Below are positions 9,404 to 17,711 of a stretch of 64,000 bases of DNA, in pieces; positions within the stretch are counted from its first letter, which is position 1, and each line of letters starts with the position of its first letter. This DNA comes from JARFQW01 sp963842955 (lineage in GTDB: Bacteria > Pseudomonadota > Gammaproteobacteria > Steroidobacterales > XN24): contig CAWJIJ010000011.1 in the NCBI GenBank assembly GCA_963842955.1, positions 930,001 to 994,000 of the forward strand, in the 5' to 3' direction. The notes beneath the pieces were generated by a model. It saw nothing but the letters and a program-made list of their open reading frames with translations, was not told where the DNA came from and did not search any database. A program made the translations under genes and the position numbers.

Positions 9404-9845
9404 ATGGAAGTCTCCTCAATAGCATGTTTTGGCGACGGAACCTGGAAACGGTTATCGATTCGCTGTTCTTTCAGGTAATATGACACATCTTCATGCACGT
9501 GCAAGATGGCGTCTTGAAAATATCTCCCATCCCGTTTTTTCCAGCGTTGATTCGGCAGTCGTCTTGATTATTCCCGCTGTGGCGTCTACAAAGAGGGCTC
9601 TGGCGACGATGCGCCCTTAGAGCTGAACCGCGCTATCGACCGGATGCCCTCTTTAGGCATGGGATCGACGGCGTCATTAGAGGAGCCATATGCGTCTATG
9701 GCCGACCGATTCCTTATTTTTGTCTATTTAAAAGCCCCCGATCTGGTCAACGATCTTCGATCGGGCACGCTGGAAACCTATACGCCTGAAGCGGCGCGCT
9801 TGTACCGCAAGCGAACCGACAATGGCGCGATCGGAGAACATGATC
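9404..9845. other. Divergent intergenic region
   Basis: This stretch of about 440 nt separates the leftward aldehyde dehydrogenase from the rightward tyrA-type gene and should carry both promoters. A 73-codon open frame at 9644-9865 overlaps the tyrA-type start and resembles nothing recognisable. I see no convincing promoter hexamers or RNA structure. Confidence 0.5.
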
Positions 9846-11000
9846 ATGACCGCGGAAACGACTGAACAGCCCCACCCCGCCGCCCCCGAACTGGCATCCC
9901 TGCGCAAGGCCATCGACGCCATCGACCATGACATGGTGGCACTCCTCAAAGCGCGACAGGAGCAGGTGGATAAGGTGGTCGCGCTCAAACAGGCCCACGG
10001 TCTGCCGGTGTACCATCCCGCACGGGAAGAAAACCTGATTTCGGAAAAACGGCGCACGGCCCGGGCCGTCGGCCTAGATCCTGATTTATTGGAAGATCTT
10101 TTCCGCCGGATTATGCGACAGTCGCGCGTTGAACAAACCGCACAGATCGCCCGCCGGGGAACGAAACCGGGCGCCCGCATCCTCCTCGTAGGTGGCGCGG
10201 GTGCCATGGGGCGCTATCTTTATCAATGGTTCGCGGATGCCGGATATCGGGTCCGGACACTGGACGTTGAAGACTGGCACGATGTGGGGGATCTTTGCGA
10301 CGGCATTGATCTGGCTTTGCTGAGCGTTCCCATCGACCGCACCGCCGAAGTTGCCCAGCAACTTGCGCCTTACCTGTCGCCGGAGTGCCTTCTAAGCGAC
10401 ATCACCAGCTTGAAAGCGGCCCCCATGGCTGCCATGCTCAACGCCCACCCCGGCCCGGTGGTGGGTCTACACCCCCTTTTCGGCCCGGCCACCACCACCA
10501 TGGACAAGCAGGTGGTCATCACCAGCCCCGGGCGCCAGGCGCAGGAATGTCAATGGCTGCTGGATCAGTTTGCCGCCTGGGGCGCCATCGTCGTTCAGGC
10601 CGACCCGGCCGCACACGACAACGCCATGGCCGTCATTCAGGCCCTGCGCCATTTTGCGACCTTCTCGTTTGGAAAGTTCCTTTTTGAGCGCCAAATTGCA
10701 CTGGATGATACCCTGGAATTTTCAAGCCCCATCTATCGACTCGAACTGGGCATGGTAGGACGCCTGTTCGCCCAGGATCCCACCCTGTACTCGGAAATCA
10801 TCCAGGCCTCGCCGGAACGGCGCCAACTGCTTCGGGAATACATCGTCTCGCTGCAGGACAGCCTGGCACTGATCGAAACAGGCGACAAAACGGCCTTCGA
10901 AAGGCACTTTCAAAAAATTGCCGACTGGTTCGACCCGTTCAGCGAACAGGCTTTGCGTGAAACAACCTACCTCATTGACAAACTCATCGAGCGCTTCTGA
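9846..11000 (+). CDS. tyrA: Bifunctional chorismate mutase / prephenate dehydrogenase (T-protein type)
   Basis: This 384-residue enzyme converts chorismate to prephenate and then to 4-hydroxyphenylpyruvate in tyrosine synthesis. Residues about 12-90 are an AroQ-type chorismate mutase (LRKAIDAIDHDMVALLKAR, with YHPAREE). From about residue 105 a Rossmann dehydrogenase follows (ILLVGGAGAMGRYLYQWF, then VVGLHPLFGP with the conserved His). The order mutase-dehydrogenase is that of enterobacterial TyrA. The start at 9846 is chosen because GGAGAA lies 7 nt upstream and the protein then begins just before the mutase domain; ATG 9822 and 9840 are alternatives. The stop codon overlaps palindromic repeat B. 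Confidence 0.93.
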   Translation: MTAETTEQPHPAAPELASLRKAIDAIDHDMVALLKARQEQVDKVVALKQAHGLPVYHPAREENLISEKRRTARAVGLDPDLLEDLFRRIMRQSRVEQTAQIARRGTKPGARILLVGGAGAMGRYLYQWFADAGYRVRTLDVEDWHDVGDLCDGIDLALLSVPIDRTAEVAQQLAPYLSPECLLSDITSLKAAPMAAMLNAHPGPVVGLHPLFGPATTTMDKQVVITSPGRQAQECQWLLDQFAAWGAIVVQADPAAHDNAMAVIQALRHFATFSFGKFLFERQIALDDTLEFSSPIYRLELGMVGRLFAQDPTLYSEIIQASPERRQLLREYIVSLQDSLALIETGDKTAFERHFQKIADWFDPFSEQALRETTYLIDKLIERF

Positions 11001-11121
11001 CGGCTGCGTAGAATGGCCAAGATCAAGGCGTGCAAGCTCCGAGGAGTGAGGCGTACATCGTTACGCCGCAACGACGAGGAGCGCCGCACAACGCCGATAT
11101 TGGCCATTCTACGCAGCCGTC
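10999..11121. repeat. Dispersed palindromic repeat, family 1, copy B
   Basis: A 123-bp palindrome with perfect 21-bp inverted ends (10999-11019 and 11101-11121), beginning GACGGCTGCGTAGAATGGCC. The interior closely matches copy A (CAAGGCGTGCAAGCTCCGAG, ACGCCGCAACGACGAGG). It starts within the TGA stop codon of the tyrA-type gene and is likely to fold into the 3' hairpin of that mRNA. Confidence 0.9.
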
Positions 11122-11130
11122 TGTTGATGT

Positions 11131-11345
11131 GCTGGGAACGAAGTTGATGTAATTCCCTTTGTCCCGCGCCGAGCATCGCCGTGGTGGACGGAAGAAAGCG
11201 CGCGGACTGTCTGAGCCCGCCAATAGGCGGGCGAGTTTCCGCGTGCTCCGGCCGCCGGGGCGACGCGCAGGATGAAGCGGGACACGGGCGTCTTCTTTTG
11301 GTTCCGTTTTCTTCCACGGGGAAGAAAATGAACAAATGGCAAAGA
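11131..11345. repeat. Dispersed repeat, family 2, copy 1
   Basis: A roughly 215-bp sequence that recurs at 54822-55188. Shared blocks include ATTCCCTTTGTCCCGCGCC, GGCGGGCGAGTTTCCGCG, GCGACGCGCAGGAT and GACACGGGCGTCTTCTTTTG, and both end in GAAGAAAATGAACAA. It follows palindrome B directly. Short open frames cross it, but none has coding character on both copies. Confidence 0.85.
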
Positions 11346-11429
11346 AAACAGCGCACAGTGCAAGGTAGAACCTTCTCGGGCTCTCCACCAAATATAGCAG
11401 TTATCTTTCAATACGAATTTCAGAAAGCC

Positions 11430-13598
11430 TCAAAAGGCCATGCCCACGCTGAAGTGGAAGACGTATTCGTCTTCGTCCCGGTCATCGTCGGCATCGGGGT
11501 TGTAGGCCAGATCGCAGCGGACCGGGCCGATCGGCAATTTGTATTGCAAACCGACCCCGATGCCCGGGCGGAAATCATTGAAAAAATCATCCAGGGTGTC
11601 GGAGACGGCATCCGAGCGATCTTCCGGCGGCCGCCGACCACCTTGGCTGTAGGAGCGATTGGGCGCTACATTGCCAAGATCGAAGAACAGGCTGCCCGAC
11701 AAATCGCCAACCAAGCGGCGCCGCAACTCGATGTTGATGGTGTTGAAGGCCAAGCCACCTACCGGATCTCCCGAAAGATCTTTGGGCCCGAGCTCCGACT
11801 GCCGAAAACTGCGGACGCTGTTTTCGCCGCCGTTGAAAAAGCGCTCGCTGATGGGCACGGTGGTCTCGCCCGGCCCTGGATAGATAAAGCCGGTGGCATA
11901 ACGCAGGCCCAAAACCGTTTCCCGATTGAAGGAATAGAAATACCGCATGCCGGCGGTCAGGCGCGTGAAGGTGATATCGCCGCCCAGGGCACTATCCGCC
12001 TGTTCGATGCCGAAGCTGAAACGCTTGCCCCTGGACGGGTAAAACGGGTCGTCGCGATCGTCGTAGGTCCCCTGGAGTTTGATGCTGGCGAAGTTATAGG
12101 TGTCCGTTTCAATATCTTCCGACGTGGCGGCATCCACGTCGCTGATGTCGGTGTTGCGGAGGTTGTAGGCCGCTGTTGCGGAAATGTGGTCGCTCATCTG
12201 GCGGGAAAACGAGGGCGACACACCGATGTCCTCCTGGGTAAAGGAGGGCTCTTCCCGGTAGTTGTAATACAGCGGTACGTCCGCGATGATTTCCGTATTC
12301 AAAAACCAGGGATCCACCACGCTGGCCACCACCTGTCGTGATTTGACCGAAACAATGGATTCAATCCCCACGTTCCGTCCGCCCCCCCAAAGATTCTTCT
12401 CACGCCAGCCCAGCTTGAGCCGCAACAGTTCATAAGCCCCCCAGCCCGGCTCGATGTACACTTCGCGGGATGGCAGCTCGACAACCGAGACCACCAGCGT
12501 CCGTTCGGCCGGCCGCCCCTGATCTTCGAGGATCAATTCCACCCTGGAAAACAAACCGGTGCGGTAGAGGGCCCGGAAACTTTCCCGTTCCCTCGTCAGG
12601 CTATAACGATCCCCCGGTTGGAGTTTGATTCGCCGACGGATGAAATCGGGTTTGGTTTTCATATCGCCCCGGACCTGGATATCGCTGATCGTAAATTGCT
12701 CGCCGCTGGCAATGGTGGCTTCGAGAAGCATGCCGTCCGGGGCTGGGAGTCGTTTTTCTTTCAATGCCACCTGCATCTCGGCGTAACCGAGATTGCCGTA
12801 GATTTCCTCCAGGCGGCTTTGGACCACCAGACGCTGACCGCGATTGTAGGCTTTACCGACCATTTCCTGGCGCAGCGCCTGGAGATTTTCCGCCGCCGTC
12901 TCCGGGAGGTCGCCCATGAAGCGGAGATCGGTAAGCCGGTACAGGCGCCCCTCCGAAAGGGGTATCGTGATGTTGACGCGGGTGCGGTTTTCCGAAAACG
13001 AAAAATTGGGAGCGCCGACATTCACGTCCAGGTAGCCGCGGGCCAGGTAGAAGTCGCGCACTAGGCTGGCACCCGCCTGAATTTCCGACTGGACAAAGGG
13101 ACGGTTGCTCGATGGATCGAAAATCATCCGCGAGGGGACGAAGAGGGCCGCCAGATCATCGGCCGGCACGGCGGTGCGCCCTGTAAATTCCATGGACTGA
13201 ATGAGCACCCGCGGTCCTTCGGCGATCGTAAAAACCGCTTGCACCAGATCCTCGCGCACGCTCTTGGTGTAGCGCACCTCAGCGAAGGCATACCCTTCGC
13301 CGCGATAGGTGATTTCCATCTGGAAGACCGCGTCCTCGAGGTCGGCCTCGCGGCCTGCGTTTTGGACAAACGCCTCCAGTTCCGCCCGGGCTGCCCGACG
13401 CAGGACCGTGGCGCTAATATGGTCGTTGCCCTCGAACTGGAATGCATAGCGCCGCCCCTCGCCGGCCCTTTCAGCCGACACCGGGACGGCCGTCACCAGG
13501 CACATTGCCAGGGCCAGGCCTGCGGCCCACATCCCGATCAGGCGACGGCGCGCTTCTGGTCCGCGCCCGCGGCGGTGTTTATTTGAACCGGAAGACAA
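11430..13598 (-). CDS. tamA: Omp85-family outer-membrane assembly protein, TamA-like
   Basis: This 722-residue protein has an N-terminal membrane/signal segment (LIGMWAAGLALAMCLVTAVPVSA), several POTRA domains (roughly residues 50-390) and a C-terminal 16-strand barrel ending in aromatic FHFSVGMAF. The barrel contains the RFFNGGENSVRSFRQ segment, the Omp85 VRGF-like L6 motif. TamA in the outer membrane works with inner-membrane-anchored TamB in outer-membrane protein and lipid transport. It overlaps the end of the tamB-type gene by 20 nt, which supports TamA over BamA. Homology to BamA-type proteins remains possible in detail. Confidence 0.92.
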   Translation of the reverse strand: MSSGSNKHRRGRGPEARRRLIGMWAAGLALAMCLVTAVPVSAERAGEGRRYAFQFEGNDHISATVLRRAARAELEAFVQNAGREADLEDAVFQMEITYRGEGYAFAEVRYTKSVREDLVQAVFTIAEGPRVLIQSMEFTGRTAVPADDLAALFVPSRMIFDPSSNRPFVQSEIQAGASLVRDFYLARGYLDVNVGAPNFSFSENRTRVNITIPLSEGRLYRLTDLRFMGDLPETAAENLQALRQEMVGKAYNRGQRLVVQSRLEEIYGNLGYAEMQVALKEKRLPAPDGMLLEATIASGEQFTISDIQVRGDMKTKPDFIRRRIKLQPGDRYSLTRERESFRALYRTGLFSRVELILEDQGRPAERTLVVSVVELPSREVYIEPGWGAYELLRLKLGWREKNLWGGGRNVGIESIVSVKSRQVVASVVDPWFLNTEIIADVPLYYNYREEPSFTQEDIGVSPSFSRQMSDHISATAAYNLRNTDISDVDAATSEDIETDTYNFASIKLQGTYDDRDDPFYPSRGKRFSFGIEQADSALGGDITFTRLTAGMRYFYSFNRETVLGLRYATGFIYPGPGETTVPISERFFNGGENSVRSFRQSELGPKDLSGDPVGGLAFNTINIELRRRLVGDLSGSLFFDLGNVAPNRSYSQGGRRPPEDRSDAVSDTLDDFFNDFRPGIGVGLQYKLPIGPVRCDLAYNPDADDDRDEDEYVFHFSVGMAF

Positions 13599-16500
13599 AT
13601 TTCAACCCCGCGTTGTAGAAGTCGAAAACATCTTTTTCACCCGTAATGTAAATGCTGTCACCGTCCCTTAAAACATCCTCCCCAATGCGAAACTGGGTCT
13701 CCAGGGTTTCATCGCCGGCACGGGTCACGCGTCGGCCTTGGATGACTTGGAAGCGATCGAGGACGGACGTCCAGGATTCCGTCGAATCCCCGCCAAACCA
13801 CTGGGACAAAAGATCCTGCCCGATGTAGACCGCCAGGTTCATGGGAACCCCGCCGATGTTCGAACGGTTTTCGCTCGCCGGCGGCTGCCCCGTGAGCAAC
13901 ATGAGCATCAGTTCGTTGCCGGGCAAAGGCGGCGAAGAGGACAGGGTAACCCGAGGTTCCTCCACGGGACCCTCGATCAGGGCCGTAATGTCATAATCGA
14001 ACACCTTGCCATCCCCCAGCAGATCCATCTCGGGACGATTGGCCCGGGAAGGCAGAAAGCGCACGACACCGGACTGGATCGTCATGACACCGGCCGGCAG
14101 CCGCAGGCGGGTCGAATCGACGTAGATGTCTCCCGTCAGCAGGGGCAACTCGCCCGTACCGCCTAAATGGAGATCAGGCCGCAAACTGCCCTTGACCACG
14201 TTGTTGCGCAGGTCAACGGGTGCTCGGCTGGTGATGCGCACATCGAAAACCATGTCCTTCAAGGGCGGCTCCGGCAGCGAGAACAGCACTTCCGAGGGCG
14301 CTCCGCTGGACGGGCGCTTTTCTTTCAGGATACTGAAAAAATCGACATTGCGCGACAGGCGTCCATTGGTCAGTCCGATCTCGCCCTTGAGCGTCATCTT
14401 CTCTATCGGCCCTGTCAGGCGCAGGTCCGTATCAGCCCGCACCCGGACGTCTACGGTGCGGTAAAGCAGCAGATTGGTGCCGCTGAGATGGAGATCGGTC
14501 ACCCAGCCCGTCTCATCCGACCGTCGGATATCGCCCGACACCTCAAAGGGGGCCCCGCCGATCTCTCCCCGGCAGGATTTAACCGTCAACCGGGCGGCGT
14601 CCGCCTGGAGATCGGCCTGCAGGGATTTCAGGGGAGGGGCATCGCCGTCCGGTCGCAGGCTGCCTTCCCGGAGCACGAGATCGGCCGCCACCGAAGGATG
14701 CTTCAGCGGGCCGTCCACTTTCAGGGAGCCGTTCAACCGGCCGGTGATTTTTTGCACCCCGGGCAACATCCCCGCCAGCCATCCCAGGTCGGGAATGTCG
14801 AAATCGGCGGAGGCCGCCAGGGTCCCCGCCGGCAGACGTCCCTTTAAAGCCGTCAAAAGCACCGGGGGGTTGTCGACCCACCAGCGACCCCGGCCCTGCA
14901 ACGACATCAGCGCGGAATCGATGTGCAGTTCTTCCAAATCCACCCCGTCTCGATGAAGGCGCAGGGTCGCCTGGGCTTTAAACGGCCCCTGAGGCGAACC
15001 GTCAACAGTGGCATCCAGCAGCAGATCGTGAATCGCGCACCGGAGGGTCCCGGCAGGCGATGCCAGGGTTCCGGCCAGATCGACCTGTGCCTGGACAGTC
15101 CCCCCGTTCACGGGTAATGCGGGCAAGAACCCTTGTAGGATATCCTCTTCCTCGATATCGAGAGCGGCCTGCAGCTGCAGCGGCCCCGGCAGCGCCTGCC
15201 ACCCGTTGTCATAGACCACCGGCAGATGACCGGTAGCGGTAAACTGTGTGTCGGCGCCGTCGTTCCAGGCCCATTGGCGAATCTCGATCCCGGTGCCGGC
15301 GACCACAAGGTCGAAGCGACCCTGCAGCGGTCGCGGGACATCCCGGACGACCAGATCTGGTAGTTGGCCCTTTATGGTGATTCGGGGGGAGGCGGCTGTA
15401 CCCATCAGGTGGACGCGCGCTTTCAAACCGGAAAAGGACTGGATCGGGTCATCCACAGTATCCAACCAGCCGCCGCTCTTGATCCCATCCAGGTCGATGG
15501 TCATATCCGTCTGACCCGGCCACCCCAGATCACCCGCAATCGTCGCCCGGCCGGCGGTTCCCTCCAGCACCAGGGGGGCTATCCGCCAGCGGTCTTCCGG
15601 CATCTGCGAAATCCGGACCGGTGACGACATACGCATGGCGGTGTCGTCACGTTGGAACGACAATTCCCGCAGATCAACCGTTAAAAGGGGCGCATCCCCT
15701 TTATACCCCATCCGTCCGGCCAGCATCAGGTCACCCTGCGAGGACTGTATTTCGATGCGTTCGACATCCAGGCGGTTTGGTGATGCCAGCAACTGCCCTT
15801 GTACCTTTTCGACCGTCAACGACCCCAGGCCGGACTTTACCAGGGTGAAAGCGGCCTGGACATCAGGCTGCCAAAACGTGCCTTCGATCGTGGACTGGAG
15901 ATTGAGTTCCCCCGCGGTGGGCCATGCGGCGGGCAAAAACGGGTTGGCATAACCCCCGATATCCTGGATTCGTACCACCCCTCGGGTTTTTTCCAATCGG
16001 CCGGATTCCAGGTCGATACGGCCGGTGACATTCAAACGATCAGTACGATTGCGAAGCGTAAAAGTCTCGGCCGTCAGCCAGACCCCGTCGGACCGGCAGA
16101 AAACGTCCAGATCACCGACGCCGACGCCGGCAATGTGCAGGTTCGTCCCTACCAGCGCAATCGACCCCTTCGGGGACTGCATCGAACCCGCGAAATCCAA
16201 CTTGCCCTGCAGTTGACCAGTCAGCGGCGGAAGGGGCAGCAAAGCGGCAAGATCTTCCAGTTTCGGCACATCGAGGGTCACTTCGGCCTCCAACCTGGCC
16301 GCGGACGCCCTCCCCCGCAACGCTACCAGATCAGTCTGCAGGCGTTTCAGTTGAACCGTGCTGCCCCCGGACGCCAAAACCCCTTCGACGAGATTGAGAA
16401 CGCCCTGTTCGATACCCCCCTTCAAAACGAGATGATGCGACGGAACAGTCTCGGCGGCCGGCTGGAGATCCTCGCCGAAAAGCGTCAGCAGCGGCGGTAT

Positions 16501-17667
16501 ATTCTGAAGGGAAAGATCGAACACCGCGGTCAGGCCCTCCAGCAGTCGATCGACCTGCCCCCCGAACAGCGCCGCTGCGGGCAAGGATAAATCCCGAATC
16601 CGGCCGGTGTTGCCATCCCCCTGCCATTCGGTCTGCGACACGGTAAGAATCCCCTCTTCCGCATGGGCCTGCAACGTGGCGTGTTCCCAGGTAAACCGTT
16701 GCCATTGTCCGGAACCGGCGCGCAAATCCATCCTCCCGCGCAGCAATTCCGGATGGTCGTAGGGCAGCCGGATATCCGCCTCTATGGCTACATGCCCCGT
16801 CAAATCCAGTTTCGGTATATCCAGGATATGCTCGATAAGGGCCAGATCCAGGTCGTCGCCGGCAACCTTCAACCAAAGGGTTTCATCATCATGCCGGCCG
16901 TTCACCGTCAGGTTGCCGTATTCTTGTGGGCTTTGAGTGGTGAAGGACACGCTCTGGGGCAAACGGGACAGGTCGACCTGACCTTTTTCGAAAACGACGG
17001 CGTCGTTCAAAGCGAGCTGATGCACAACGAGCACACCGGACGGCTCCACGTCAACCCGGGCACGGGCTACAACCCGCCCGTCACGCAGCGGCGGCAGGTG
17101 CCAGCCCCAATTATTCACCTCGATTTGGAACGTGTTGATAGCTTTGCCGCTTCCAGCAAGCGAGGACAGCATGATGCCATCGAATCGACTGCCGTAGCCG
17201 TCGCCCTTCAGGTCCAGCTGCCCGTCATTGATTGAAACGCGGGGAAGGATTTCCGGCAAACCACCAAATGCTTCCTGGGCATCGTCCGGCAGGGCCGCAG
17301 ACGACGGTCGCGACAGATCGATAAAGACCATGGGGTGATCGATCTCGATGGTCAAACCACCGATGAACGTATCGATACCCTCCAGGAGATCGATCAGGCG
17401 ATAGCGTAAACGAATGTTGGCAATGGTGGCCGTCAGGGGCGTGTCAGCGGGTTCAATGCTGCTGATCTGGAGATCGGCCACTTCAAGATCGGTGAAAAGC
17501 GATCCGCGGATGTCACCCAGAGCAAGATGCAGGTCCAAATCCGATTGAAAAAATCCGACAGCGGCCGTTTTCAGATAAGGATAGAGAAGGACGCCTCGTA
17601 ACAAATAAACGCCCAACAGCAGACCGGCCGCCACCAGCAAGACGGCAGCCACCCCATCGATACCCAT
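13579..17667 (-). CDS. tamB: Translocation and assembly module protein TamB (DUF490)
   Basis: This 1362-residue protein is the periplasm-spanning partner of TamA. It has a single N-terminal membrane anchor (VAAVLLVAAGLLLGVYLLRG), a very long AsmA/TamB-like beta-groove of repetitive strand-turn units, and a C-terminal DUF490 domain with NELMLMLLTGQPP and the final DVFDFYNAGLKFVFRFK, which ends in the aromatic residue typical for docking to the Omp85 partner. TamB-type proteins are thought to form hydrophobic grooves that move phospholipids between membranes. It lies 44 nt after the MscS-type gene and overlaps tamA, so the three are probably one transcript. A 4-kb uninterrupted frame also shows that indels are not frequent everywhere in this window. 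Confidence 0.95.
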   Translation of the reverse strand: MGIDGVAAVLLVAAGLLLGVYLLRGVLLYPYLKTAAVGFFQSDLDLHLALGDIRGSLFTDLEVADLQISSIEPADTPLTATIANIRLRYRLIDLLEGIDTFIGGLTIEIDHPMVFIDLSRPSSAALPDDAQEAFGGLPEILPRVSINDGQLDLKGDGYGSRFDGIMLSSLAGSGKAINTFQIEVNNWGWHLPPLRDGRVVARARVDVEPSGVLVVHQLALNDAVVFEKGQVDLSRLPQSVSFTTQSPQEYGNLTVNGRHDDETLWLKVAGDDLDLALIEHILDIPKLDLTGHVAIEADIRLPYDHPELLRGRMDLRAGSGQWQRFTWEHATLQAHAEEGILTVSQTEWQGDGNTGRIRDLSLPAAALFGGQVDRLLEGLTAVFDLSLQNIPPLLTLFGEDLQPAAETVPSHHLVLKGGIEQGVLNLVEGVLASGGSTVQLKRLQTDLVALRGRASAARLEAEVTLDVPKLEDLAALLPLPPLTGQLQGKLDFAGSMQSPKGSIALVGTNLHIAGVGVGDLDVFCRSDGVWLTAETFTLRNRTDRLNVTGRIDLESGRLEKTRGVVRIQDIGGYANPFLPAAWPTAGELNLQSTIEGTFWQPDVQAAFTLVKSGLGSLTVEKVQGQLLASPNRLDVERIEIQSSQGDLMLAGRMGYKGDAPLLTVDLRELSFQRDDTAMRMSSPVRISQMPEDRWRIAPLVLEGTAGRATIAGDLGWPGQTDMTIDLDGIKSGGWLDTVDDPIQSFSGLKARVHLMGTAASPRITIKGQLPDLVVRDVPRPLQGRFDLVVAGTGIEIRQWAWNDGADTQFTATGHLPVVYDNGWQALPGPLQLQAALDIEEEDILQGFLPALPVNGGTVQAQVDLAGTLASPAGTLRCAIHDLLLDATVDGSPQGPFKAQATLRLHRDGVDLEELHIDSALMSLQGRGRWWVDNPPVLLTALKGRLPAGTLAASADFDIPDLGWLAGMLPGVQKITGRLNGSLKVDGPLKHPSVAADLVLREGSLRPDGDAPPLKSLQADLQADAARLTVKSCRGEIGGAPFEVSGDIRRSDETGWVTDLHLSGTNLLLYRTVDVRVRADTDLRLTGPIEKMTLKGEIGLTNGRLSRNVDFFSILKEKRPSSGAPSEVLFSLPEPPLKDMVFDVRITSRAPVDLRNNVVKGSLRPDLHLGGTGELPLLTGDIYVDSTRLRLPAGVMTIQSGVVRFLPSRANRPEMDLLGDGKVFDYDITALIEGPVEEPRVTLSSSPPLPGNELMLMLLTGQPPASENRSNIGGVPMNLAVYIGQDLLSQWFGGDSTESWTSVLDRFQVIQGRRVTRAGDETLETQFRIGEDVLRDGDSIYITGEKDVFDFYNAGLKFVFRFK

Positions 17668-17711
17668 GCCATCGAAGATTCACCTCAAGGTCTCCCCAGC
17701 AAAATACCAAA

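Noticed and set aside
9644..9865. 73-codon rightward frame before the tyrA-type gene
   Set aside because: It overlaps the real start, has no ribosome site and no recognisable motif.
11181..12341. 386-codon rightward frame opposite the TamA-like gene
   Set aside because: It is the antisense shadow of the intact Omp85 gene and crosses repeat family 2; the composition is not protein-like.
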